Shown piece by piece: positions 21,202 through 29,769 of a stretch of 64,000 nt of DNA (position 1 is the stretch's first letter; each line of letters opens with the position of its first letter). The notes below the pieces were generated by a model. The model did no database searches, was not told the DNA's origin, and saw only the letters and a program-made list of their open reading frames with translations. Source of the DNA: Comamonas testosteroni (GTDB lineage Bacteria; Pseudomonadota; Gammaproteobacteria; Burkholderiales; Burkholderiaceae_C); contig NZ_CP043568.1 of NCBI RefSeq assembly GCF_014076415.1, forward strand, positions 4,092,001 to 4,156,000, written 5' to 3'. The position numbers were made by a program, and so were the translations under genes.

Positions 21202-22785
21202 ATGCTGCGCATTTCCCCCACCGAAATCCCGCCCGCCTCCATGGCGACCGGCCAGGGCTGGCCGCTATTCAGCACCGCCGCCACACGCCAGATCGAGCAG
21301 GCTTGCGCCATCAGCCTGCCGCCTCACCGGCTGATGGAGCGCGCAGGCCTTGCGATCGCAAAACTGGCGCTGGCAATAGCCCCGCACGCACAACGCATCT
21401 GGATTGCCTGCGGTCCGGGCAACAACGGCGGCGACGGCTTTGAGGCGGCAGCTCAGCTCAGGGCCATGCTGCCCCATGCGCGAATCATGGTCAGCGAAGT
21501 GCGCGCACCTGCCGAACTTCCGCCCGACGCACAGATTTCCCGGGGCAAGGCCTTGCAGGCTGGCGTGCAGTGGCTCGATGACGCCCCCGTCGATCTGGGA
21601 CCACAAGACCTGTGCATCGATGCATTGCTGGGCATAGGACTGAGCCAGCGCCCTGCCGACAAGGCCTCGACTTCCGATCAGCGCCTGCGGCAGTTGCTGG
21701 CCCAGGTTCGGCATTGCACCTGCAGCTCACTCTGTGTAGATGTTGCCTCCGGCCTCGATGCCGATACCGGCCAATATCTGAGGGAGTTCGCGCCTGGCCA
21801 TATCGCCACCAACCAACGACGCTACACGCTTGCCTTGCTGACCCTGCAGCCCGGCCTGTTCACCGGTCAGGGCCGCGATGCCTGCGGAGAAATCTGGTGG
21901 GACGACCTCGGCTGCGGCATTGCCAGCGCACCCGACATAGCCAAACCCGCCGCAGCGCGGCCCACGGCGCATCTGAGCAACTCAGGGCTTGCCTCCCCAA
22001 GAGCACGCCCGCACGCCACTCACAAAGGCAGTTTTGGCGATGTGGCCGTGCTCGGCGGCGAAGGCCTGGGCTTGCGCGGCCTGTCGATGACGGGCGCAGC
22101 CTGGCTGGCGGCTCTGGCCGCACTGCACGCCGGCGCCGGCCGCGTCATGCTGGCCTTGCTGGACGAGCAATCACCGCAAGGCATTGCGCCCTGGCCGGAA
22201 ATCATGTTGCGCCGGCCCGCCGAGCAGGACTGGAGCCAGGCCACTGTGGTCTGCGGCTGCGGTGGCGGCGAAGCCGTGCAGGCCTGGCTGCCCCACATAC
22301 TGGCACAAGCACCGCAACTGGTGCTGGATGCCGACGCACTCAACGCCGTTGCATCCAGCCCGGCACTGGCACAGCAGCTGAGCCAGCGCGCCTCACTCCA
22401 GCAGACCACGATCTTGACCCCCCACCCGCTGGAGGCCGCGCGCCTGCTGCAAACCAGCACCGCTCAAGTACAAGCCAACCGCCTTCAATCCTGCCTGCAG
22501 CTTGCCAGCAAATTTCAGTGCACGGTGCTGCTCAAGGGCTCGGGCACGGTTGTTGCCAATCCACAGCAGCAAGTCTGGATCAATGCCAGCGGCAATGCAC
22601 GCCTGGCCACGGGCGGCACGGGCGATGTGCTGGCCGGATTGATAGCGGCGCTATGGGCACAGGGTCAAAGTGCCGATATGGCTGCGACTCAGGCTGCCTT
22701 CCGCCATGGCCATGTTGCAGATTGCTGGCCAGCAGATCTCCCATTCAGCGCCAGCGCACTGGCTCTGCGTCTGGGCAATCAATAA
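21202..22785 (+). CDS. nnr: Bifunctional NAD(P)HX epimerase and dehydratase
   Basis: Repairs hydrated NADH/NADPH. 527 residues: the N-terminal YjeF_N epimerase half (CGPGNNGGDGFEAA near 73-86, CIDALLGIGL, SLCVDVASGLDADTG) and the C-terminal ADP-dependent (S)-NAD(P)HX dehydratase half (HKGSFGDVAVLGGEGLGLRG, LDADALNAV, TILTPHPLEAARLL, GTGDVLAGLIAALWAQG). Both sets of motifs look intact. The first ATG is used; a second at codon 14 is possible. It is convergent with rnr across a shared terminator. Confidence 0.94.
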   Translation: MLRISPTEIPPASMATGQGWPLFSTAATRQIEQACAISLPPHRLMERAGLAIAKLALAIAPHAQRIWIACGPGNNGGDGFEAAAQLRAMLPHARIMVSEVRAPAELPPDAQISRGKALQAGVQWLDDAPVDLGPQDLCIDALLGIGLSQRPADKASTSDQRLRQLLAQVRHCTCSSLCVDVASGLDADTGQYLREFAPGHIATNQRRYTLALLTLQPGLFTGQGRDACGEIWWDDLGCGIASAPDIAKPAAARPTAHLSNSGLASPRARPHATHKGSFGDVAVLGGEGLGLRGLSMTGAAWLAALAALHAGAGRVMLALLDEQSPQGIAPWPEIMLRRPAEQDWSQATVVCGCGGGEAVQAWLPHILAQAPQLVLDADALNAVASSPALAQQLSQRASLQQTTILTPHPLEAARLLQTSTAQVQANRLQSCLQLASKFQCTVLLKGSGTVVANPQQQVWINASGNARLATGGTGDVLAGLIAALWAQGQSADMAATQAAFRHGHVADCWPADLPFSASALALRLGNQ

Positions 22786-22789
22786 ACTG

Positions 22790-22829
22790 CCCAAAAACAA
22801 AGGCCTTGCCATCATCTGGCAAGGCCTTT
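22790..22829. terminator. Shared terminator between nnr and rnr
   Basis: A perfect 12-bp stem AAAGGCCTTGCC/GGCAAGGCCTTT (22799-22810 and 22818-22829) with a seven-base loop. The T run is on the rnr side (GTTTTTGGG on minus), so it mainly stops rnr, with weaker action on nnr. Confidence 0.8.
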
Positions 22830-22850
22830 CAGCTCTTGGCAGGAGAGCAA

Positions 22851-25493
22851 TCAGCGCTCAGTCTTGCGCTTGCTGGTTTTGCTTGCCGGCGCAGCCTTGG
22901 CACCTGCCGCAGGCTTGGCAACCACCTTTACGGCTTTGGAAGCCGACTTCGCCACAGACTTCGCTGCGACCTTTGTTGCGGGCTTTGCAACCGACTTTGA
23001 TTCGGGCTTGACCGCAGCCTTGGCAACGGAGATGGCCGGAGCATCAGGCGCAAGCAGGGCTGCAACCTTTTTCCTGCCTGCCGCCTTGCGGGGCTTGGCT
23101 TGCTGCACCGCAGTGACGGACTCCATCACAGGCTCAGGCTTGGGCACGGCGTGCTCTTGTGCGTACTCTGCCTCCAGTGCAGCCAGATTCACGCTTTTCA
23201 GCATGGCTTTCTTGGCGGCCTTTCGACCCTGCTTGGCGCGATCGGGCTCGGGGGCAGAAGCAGGACCCGCAGCGGCATTGCGCTGCGCACGATTGGCCTT
23301 GGCATCGCGGCGGCTCCACTTGTCGGCATAGCCGCCCGCACTGCGCTCGTCACGCGAATCACGGGCATCACGGCGACCACGCCCCTCATCCTTGGCTTGG
23401 CCACGACCGCTGCGTGGTGTTTGCACCAAGCCATCCTCGCCATCGCGAACCAGGCGGAAGTCGATGCGACGTCCATCCAGATCCACGCGACTGACCTGCA
23501 CCCGCACTCGTGCGCCGATGCCATAGCGGACACCCGAGCGCTCGCCACGCAACTCCTGCCGGGCTTCGTCAAAGCGGAAGTAGTCGCCGCCAAGCTCGGT
23601 GATATGCACCAGGCCTTCCACATACATGGCATCCAGTGTCACAAAGACTCCAAAGGTCGTGACCGAGGAAACCGTGCCCGCGAACTCCTCGCCCAGATGC
23701 TCGCGCATATATTTGCATTTGAGCCAGGCCTCCACATCGCGGCTGGCCTCGTCGGCGCGGCGCTCATTGGCACTGCAGTGAAGGCCGGCAGCCTCCCATG
23801 CCTGGAATTCCTTGGCCGCCGAGCGCTTGCGCGGCTTTTGACCCGGCTCCACCACACGCGAAGAGAGGCGCTTGGCCATCTTTGCTTCGGCTTCACCCGG
23901 CGTGGGCAGGCTGGGCAGCTTGTAGTGCGTGCCGTTCAGCTCAGCCTTGATCACGCGATGCACCAGCAAGTCCGGATAACGACGAATCGGGCTGGTGAAA
24001 TGGGTATAGGCCTCAAAGGCCAGGCCGAAGTGCCCCGAGCCTTCCGGCGTATAGAAGGCCTGCATCATGGAGCGCAGCAGCATGGTGTGAATCTGCTGCG
24101 AGTCAGGGCGGTCCTTGGTGGCATTGGCAATCTGCTGAAACTCCTTGGTCGAAGGGTTTTCGCTGATGCTCATGCTCACACCCATGGCCTTGAGGTAGTT
24201 GCGCAGGATTTCCTGCTTCTCCAGCGAAGGCTTGTCGTGCACGCGGAACAGTCCAAGCTGCCCGCTCTGGTCGATGAAGTCTGCGCTGCAGACATTCGCC
24301 GCCAGCATGGCTTCCTCAATCAGCTTGTGCGCATCGTTGCGGGTGCGCGGCACTATTTTTTCGATGCGACCGTTGTCGTCGCAGACGATCTGCGTCTCGG
24401 TCGTCTCGAAGTCCACGGCACCGCGCGCCTCGCGCGCCTTGAGCAGGGACTGGAAGACGCCATACAGATTCAGCAAATCCTGCACGCGATCCTTGCGCTT
24501 GGCTGCTTCCGGGCCTCGCGTATTGGCCAGGATTGCCGCCACCTCGGTATAGGTGAAGCGCGCATGGCTGTGCATGACTGCCGGGTAGAACTGATAGGCG
24601 TGAATCTCGCCTTGCGCCGTGATCAGCATGTCGCAGACCATGCACAGCCTATCGACGTCAGGGTTCAAGGAGCACAGCCCGTTGCTGAGCTTTTCCGGCA
24701 GCATGGGAATCACTCGGCGCGGGAAGTACACGCTGGTGGCGCGATCGTAGGCATCCACATCAATGGCGCTGCCCGTGGTCACATAGTGACTCACGTCGGC
24801 AATCGCCACAAGCAGGCGCCATCCCTTGCTGCGCCCCACCTTGGCGGGCTCGCAATACACGGCATCGTCAAAGTCGCGCGCATCTTCGCCGTCAATGGTG
24901 ACCAGAGGAATATCGGTCAGATCAATGCGGTGCTTGTAGTCTGCAGGTCGGACTTTCTCGGGCAGCGCCTTGGCTTGCTCGAGACAGGCGTCGGAGAAGA
25001 TATGCGGCACGCCATACTTGCGCACCGCAATCTCGATTTCCATACCTGGGTCATCCACCTCACCCAGCACTTCGACGATGCGGCCCACAGGCTGACCGAA
25101 CAGCGCCGGCGCCTCCGTCAATTCGACCACCACCACCTGCCCCGGCTTGGCCGCGCCTGTGGCGTTGGAAGGAATCAGAACATCCTGGCCGTAGCGCTTG
25201 TCTTCAGGGGCCACGAGCCACACACCGCTTTCTTGCAGAAAGCGACCAATGATGGGCTGGTCCGGACGCTCCACGATCTCCACCACACGGCCTTCGGGGC
25301 GACCGCGATGGTCATGACGGGCGATGCGCACCTGGACCTTGTCCTTGTGCAGCACCGCTCGCATTTCATTGGGGGGAAGGTAGATGTCACGCTCACCATC
25401 GTCACGGACGACAAAGCCGTGTCCGTCGCGGTGGCCCTGCACAGTGCCCAAAATTTCTTCGTTCATATCGGCAACTTTTGCGCGAGGGTTCAT
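22851..25493 (-). CDS. rnr: Ribonuclease R
   Basis: Processive 3'-5' exoribonuclease of the RNB family that degrades structured RNA and takes part in rRNA and tmRNA quality control. About 880 residues: cold-shock domains (EILGTVQGHRDGHGFVVRDD), the RNB core with the metal-binding Asp cluster TIDGEDARDFDDAVYCEP, HFTSPIRRYPDLLVHR, an S1 domain (FAGTVSSVTTFGVFVTLD), and a basic Lys/Ala-rich tail of roughly 200 residues. It lacks the N-terminal helix-turn-helix present in the E. coli enzyme. ATG at 25493 or 25466; neither has a clear ribosome-binding site. The frame upstream to 25664 is antisense to a tRNA and not coding. Confidence 0.94.
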   Translation of the reverse strand: MNPRAKVADMNEEILGTVQGHRDGHGFVVRDDGERDIYLPPNEMRAVLHKDKVQVRIARHDHRGRPEGRVVEIVERPDQPIIGRFLQESGVWLVAPEDKRYGQDVLIPSNATGAAKPGQVVVVELTEAPALFGQPVGRIVEVLGEVDDPGMEIEIAVRKYGVPHIFSDACLEQAKALPEKVRPADYKHRIDLTDIPLVTIDGEDARDFDDAVYCEPAKVGRSKGWRLLVAIADVSHYVTTGSAIDVDAYDRATSVYFPRRVIPMLPEKLSNGLCSLNPDVDRLCMVCDMLITAQGEIHAYQFYPAVMHSHARFTYTEVAAILANTRGPEAAKRKDRVQDLLNLYGVFQSLLKAREARGAVDFETTETQIVCDDNGRIEKIVPRTRNDAHKLIEEAMLAANVCSADFIDQSGQLGLFRVHDKPSLEKQEILRNYLKAMGVSMSISENPSTKEFQQIANATKDRPDSQQIHTMLLRSMMQAFYTPEGSGHFGLAFEAYTHFTSPIRRYPDLLVHRVIKAELNGTHYKLPSLPTPGEAEAKMAKRLSSRVVEPGQKPRKRSAAKEFQAWEAAGLHCSANERRADEASRDVEAWLKCKYMREHLGEEFAGTVSSVTTFGVFVTLDAMYVEGLVHITELGGDYFRFDEARQELRGERSGVRYGIGARVRVQVSRVDLDGRRIDFRLVRDGEDGLVQTPRSGRGQAKDEGRGRRDARDSRDERSAGGYADKWSRRDAKANRAQRNAAAGPASAPEPDRAKQGRKAAKKAMLKSVNLAALEAEYAQEHAVPKPEPVMESVTAVQQAKPRKAAGRKKVAALLAPDAPAISVAKAAVKPESKSVAKPATKVAAKSVAKSASKAVKVVAKPAAGAKAAPASKTSKRKTER

Positions 25494-25527
25494 TTTCTTG
25501 ATATACAATCTATGTCTTTCCTGAGAT

Positions 25528-25612
<85 letters not shown>

Positions 25613-25757
25613 AGTTTAACGACAACCTGCAAGGGTTGAAACAAACTTGGAAAACATTCCTCAAGGGAATGTTTGCAAGCCAGACGGCATCTTAGAAAAT
25701 TTGAAGATTCGGATTGAATGCAAAAAAAATGCATTACAATGCGAAGCTTCCCTGAAA

Positions 25758-25842
<85 letters not shown>

Positions 25843-25850
25843 AACACGAC

Positions 25851-25882
25851 AAGCCGTTGCATGCAAATGCAGCGGCTTTTTC
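25851..25882 (+). terminator. Terminator after tRNA-Leu copy 2
   Basis: A 12-bp stem with one G-T pair (AAGCCGTTGCAT at 25851-25862, ATGCAGCGGCTT at 25867-25878), loop GCAA, then a run of T. It starts nine bases after the CCA. Confidence 0.85.
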
Positions 25883-25985
25883 GTTTTCGTCGCCATCCTA
25901 GCTGCCGCGCAAAGTTTTCTGAAAAACCCACGTAAACCGGCATGAGCAGTACTCAAGCCGCTATATAATTCACTCACTCTGAAAT

Positions 25986-26070
<85 letters not shown>

Positions 26071-26078
26071 AACACGAC

Positions 26079-26110
26079 AAGCCGTTGCATGCAAATGCAG
26101 CGGCTTTTTC
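26079..26110 (+). terminator. Terminator after tRNA-Leu copy 3
   Basis: Same hairpin and T run as after copy 2, shifted by 228 bases. Confidence 0.85.
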
Positions 26111-26213
26111 GTTTTCGTCGCCATCCTAGCTGCCGCGCAAAGTTTTCTGAAAAACCCACGTAAACCGGCATGAGCAGTACTCAAGCCGCTATATAATTCA
26201 CTCACTCTGAAAT

Positions 26214-26298
<85 letters not shown>

Positions 26299-26306
26299 AA
26301 CACGAC

Positions 26307-26338
26307 AAGCCGTTGCATGCAAATGCAGCGGCTTTTTC
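26307..26338 (+). terminator. Terminator after tRNA-Leu copy 4
   Basis: Same hairpin and T run as after copy 2. The spacer beyond it carries the first point differences in the array (CCATCTCAG for CCATCCTAG, AATCC for AACCC). Confidence 0.85.
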
Positions 26339-26441
26339 GTTTTCGTCGCCATCTCAGCTGCCGCGCAAAGTTTTCTGAAAAATCCACGTAAACCGGCATG
26401 AGCAGTACTCAAGCCGCTATATAATTCACTCACTCTGAAAT

Positions 26442-26526
<85 letters not shown>

Positions 26527-26534
26527 AACACGAC

Positions 26535-26566
26535 AAGCCGTTGCATGCAAATGCAGCGGCTTTTTC
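26535..26566 (+). terminator. Terminator after tRNA-Leu copy 5
   Basis: Same hairpin and T run as after copy 2. The following spacer is the most diverged of the array, still only a handful of substitutions. Confidence 0.85.
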
Positions 26567-26669
26567 GTTTTCGTCGTCATCCCAGCTGCTGCGCAAAGTT
26601 TTCTGAAAAATCCACGTAAACCGGCATGAGCAGTACTCAAGCCGCTATATAATTCACCCACTCTGAAAT

Positions 26670-26754
<85 letters not shown>

Positions 26755-26762
26755 AACACGAC

Positions 26763-26794
26763 AAGCCGTTGCATGCAAATGCAGCGGCTTTTTC
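26763..26794 (+). terminator. Terminator after tRNA-Leu copy 6
   Basis: Same 12-bp stem and GCAA loop followed by five T; the repeat ends just beyond it. Confidence 0.85.
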
Positions 26795-26838
26795 GTTGAC
26801 GAAGCCCCCACCTCCTCTGACAGGACGCAGCACATATG

Positions 26839-26866
26839 AAAAAGGGAGCCTAACGGCTCCCTTTTT
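26839..26866. terminator. Bidirectional terminator between tRNA array and DUF349 gene
   Basis: Perfect 12-bp stem AAAAAGGGAGCC/GGCTCCCTTTTT (26839-26850 and 26855-26866), loop TAAC, with A/T runs on both sides. It ends the minus-strand DUF349 gene and backs up the tRNA terminators. Confidence 0.85.
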
Positions 26867-26902
26867 CTCTTTAGCAACCGCCCCCATCGAGGCGATAGTC
26901 GC

Positions 26903-29554
26903 TTACTTGCGCAGCAATTGCTTGAGTGCGGCCTGCAGGCGACGGGCAGATGCCTCATCGCTGGCACTGCCCAGCACTGTGGCAACGTCCTGACCCCAGG
27001 TCTGCTGGGGCGAAGGATCATTGCGGCGGGTCAGCATCTGCAGCTGCAGCGCACGGCGTGCAGCCAGCTGATCGGCCGGGGTGTGCACGTCAGCAGCCAT
27101 TTCCAGGCGCAGCAGGGCTTCCGCTGCATTGCCCTTGGGCGCAGCAGCCACAGCCCCGGTCCAGGAAGAGCGCACAGGTGCCGTCACCTTGCCGCCCAGT
27201 TGCTGAGCCGATGGCAGCTGCGCCGCATCACGCGCCTGCCAGGCACCCAGCAACTGGGTCAGCGCTTCGCCATGGGCCTGGGCTGCAAGCTTGCGCAAAG
27301 CCTCCTGGGCATGCTCCACAGCATCACGCTGGGCACGGAAGGCTGGATCGGCCAGGCGCGGTCCGCGCTCCTCGCGCGTGAACTCGCGACGACCACGGCC
27401 GGTATCACGGCTGTCGCGACCATCACGGCCACCGCGCGCGGCATCGCGTCCACGGCCGCCGTCCTTGCGACCGCCTGGACGACCACCTGCAGCAGCTGCC
27501 GCTTCCTTCCTCATGCCAGGGCGGTCATCGCCACGCACGGCCACCACGGGGCGTGCCGGCTTGGCCACTGCAGCAGCTTCGCTCGCTTGCGCCTCAACAG
27601 CTTCAGACGCTTGCCCTGTCTGGGCCTGGGGCTGGTTCTCATCAGACTTGGCGGGCTGAGCCTTGATGGCTGCTTCGAGCTCGGCCAGCGCTGCGTGAAT
27701 CTTTTGCGCATCACCGCTGGCATTGGCTGCCTCGACCGCCTTGGACGCGTCCAGCACCCGACGATCATGCTCGGACAACTCAACCGCCACCTGACTGCGA
27801 CCACCACGCTCCACGCTCTTGCGATTGAAGGCATCGTCCAGCGGCTTGCGGAATGCATCCCAGAGCTTTTGCTCGTGCTTGCGATCCAGCGGCACCACCT
27901 GGGCTTCGGCCTGCCAGCGCTGCTGCAGCGCCTTCACGGCGTCGATGCGCAGGCTGGGAGCTGCCCCCAAGGCTGTCGCCTCGTCGATCATGGCGTGGCG
28001 ACGCTCCAGGCTGGCCTTTTGTGCAGCCTGCAAGGGCGCTTCGGCAGCAGCCATGGCCTGCTTGAACAGGGGCTGCAGTTCGGCAAACAGCTTTTCGCCG
28101 ATATGACCGCTTTCACGCCAGCGCTCGCCAAACTGGCGCAGCGCGCGCAGCATGTTCTTCCAGTCCTGGCTGGCCGCATTGGCTGCAGCCCAGGCCTTGA
28201 TTTCCTCGATCAGCGCCAGGCGTTGAGCCTTGGCCTGCGTGCTGTCCTGACGAATCTTGTCGTGCCAGGACTCGACCACCTTGTAGGCTGCGTTGCAGGC
28301 CTCGTCAAACTTCTTCCACAGCGCATGATTGGCCACGGCACCTTGGTCGGCCTGCTTCCACTGTTCGCGCAGGCTGCGCAGGGTTTCCTGGATCTTGCGA
28401 CCACCCAGTGCCTGACCTTCGGGGCGGTTGAGCAAGGCTTCGGCCTTGGCCACCAGATCTTCGCGCAGCTTCTCGGCCAGATGGCGCTGCCAACCTTCGG
28501 CTTCACCGGCGGCCAACAGGGCCTCATGCACTTCGCCCACCAGCGCTTCGTCCACAAAGCGACCATGGGCCTTGATGGCTGCGCGCATGGCCTGGACGGC
28601 TTCGGAGCCGGCCTGGCTGTTGCCAGCTGCAGTTTCAGCCTTCAGCGCCTGCAGGGCCTGATCCAGGCCAGCCTTGGCGGCTTCCACCTGCTCGGTCGTG
28701 GGCTTGCCACGACCGGCAGCAGCTGCACGCGGTGCAGCGGGCTTGGCCACTTCCACAGCAGCGGCTTCGGGAGGCAGACCGCGAGCCACGCGGATTTCGT
28801 CAGCCCAGACAGGAACCGTGGGCAACGGCGCTGACTCGTCGGCAGCAGCGGCCTCGGTCTGTGCCAGTGCAGACTGGAAAGCATCCCAAACCAGCGCCAG
28901 CTGCGCAGAGGCGGCTTCCAGCTGAGGAGGGAAACGTCCGTCCACGCTGCTCCAGCTGGCGTCGCCGGTCAGCTCCTTGGCCTGCTCCTGCCAGCGCGCG
29001 ACATCGACCCCCAGGGCTTCCAGCACTGCCTTGGCATCCTTCCAGGACTTGGTGGACAGTACTTCGATGCGCTGCGCCAGCAGCAGCGCCACTTCGCGCT
29101 GCACCTGGGTGCGATGCTGCAGGTCTTCCACAGCCTTCACGCGCTCGCCCAGTCGGGCCTTGAACTGCGACAGAGGCTCGCGCGACAGCGCGGCACCGGC
29201 CTTGGCGGCATCACGCTGCCAGGCGGCTGCAGCCGCGGCATCGAAGGGCTCTGCAGCCAGCAGGGCCTGAGCCTTCTCGGCCCATTCCACGGAAATTTTT
29301 TCCTGATTCGCGGTGCGACGGATTTCGTCAAGGCGCTCACGCACGGCACGGGCAGCACTCTTGTCGCCCTTGCTCAGTTCCTTGTGAACGTCCTGGAGTT
29401 GCTCGACCGTGGGCTGAGTCGCCAACCAGTCGCGAATGCGCGCGGCGCGATCACCCGACGTCTCGGCGGAGAAAGCACCACCCGTCAATGCATCCAGCGG
29501 ATGTTGCTCAGTATTCTTGGCAGAGGCCGGGTTCACTTCAGATGCATCAGACAT
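26903..29554 (-). CDS. Long DUF349-repeat coiled-coil protein
   Basis: 883 residues from the ATG at 29554 (MSDASEVNPASAKN); an ATG nine codons upstream (29581) is possible, and neither has a clear ribosome-binding site. It contains several copies of the DUF349 pattern: charged helices spaced around Trp-Lys (LREQWKQADQGAVANHALWKKFDEACNAAY, LQQRWQAEAQVVPLDRKHEQKLWDAFRKPLDDAF). There is no signal peptide or membrane helix, so it is cytoplasmic. A low-complexity Arg/Gly-rich segment (GGRKDGGRGRDAARGGRDGRDSRD) precedes the last helices and could bind nucleic acid. The family function is unknown. Confidence 0.85.
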   Translation of the reverse strand: MSDASEVNPASAKNTEQHPLDALTGGAFSAETSGDRAARIRDWLATQPTVEQLQDVHKELSKGDKSAARAVRERLDEIRRTANQEKISVEWAEKAQALLAAEPFDAAAAAAWQRDAAKAGAALSREPLSQFKARLGERVKAVEDLQHRTQVQREVALLLAQRIEVLSTKSWKDAKAVLEALGVDVARWQEQAKELTGDASWSSVDGRFPPQLEAASAQLALVWDAFQSALAQTEAAAADESAPLPTVPVWADEIRVARGLPPEAAAVEVAKPAAPRAAAAGRGKPTTEQVEAAKAGLDQALQALKAETAAGNSQAGSEAVQAMRAAIKAHGRFVDEALVGEVHEALLAAGEAEGWQRHLAEKLREDLVAKAEALLNRPEGQALGGRKIQETLRSLREQWKQADQGAVANHALWKKFDEACNAAYKVVESWHDKIRQDSTQAKAQRLALIEEIKAWAAANAASQDWKNMLRALRQFGERWRESGHIGEKLFAELQPLFKQAMAAAEAPLQAAQKASLERRHAMIDEATALGAAPSLRIDAVKALQQRWQAEAQVVPLDRKHEQKLWDAFRKPLDDAFNRKSVERGGRSQVAVELSEHDRRVLDASKAVEAANASGDAQKIHAALAELEAAIKAQPAKSDENQPQAQTGQASEAVEAQASEAAAVAKPARPVVAVRGDDRPGMRKEAAAAAGGRPGGRKDGGRGRDAARGGRDGRDSRDTGRGRREFTREERGPRLADPAFRAQRDAVEHAQEALRKLAAQAHGEALTQLLGAWQARDAAQLPSAQQLGGKVTAPVRSSWTGAVAAAPKGNAAEALLRLEMAADVHTPADQLAARRALQLQMLTRRNDPSPQQTWGQDVATVLGSASDEASARRLQAALKQLLRK

Positions 29555-29729
29555 GGTGCTGCTAGGAGAAATAGATGTCATGTAAGGGTCAGAAAATGCT
29601 TGGCAGCCAGCGCAGTCAACGCTGCAACAGGCCGGTGCCAACCCACATGAGGGCAGACTTTCCAAGCGCAAGCCCAGGCACATGAGCACCTGGGCAAACC
29701 GGTATTTTCGCCTTTATTTAAAGGCAAGC

Positions 29730-29760
29730 CAAAAAATGCGAAATCGCAAGGCGTTTCGCA
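29730..29760 (-). terminator. Terminator after the DUF748 gene
   Basis: Stem TGCGAAA/TTTCGCA (29737-29743 and 29754-29760), ten-base loop, followed on the minus strand by six T. Confidence 0.65.
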
Positions 29761-29769
29761 GCACTTTCA

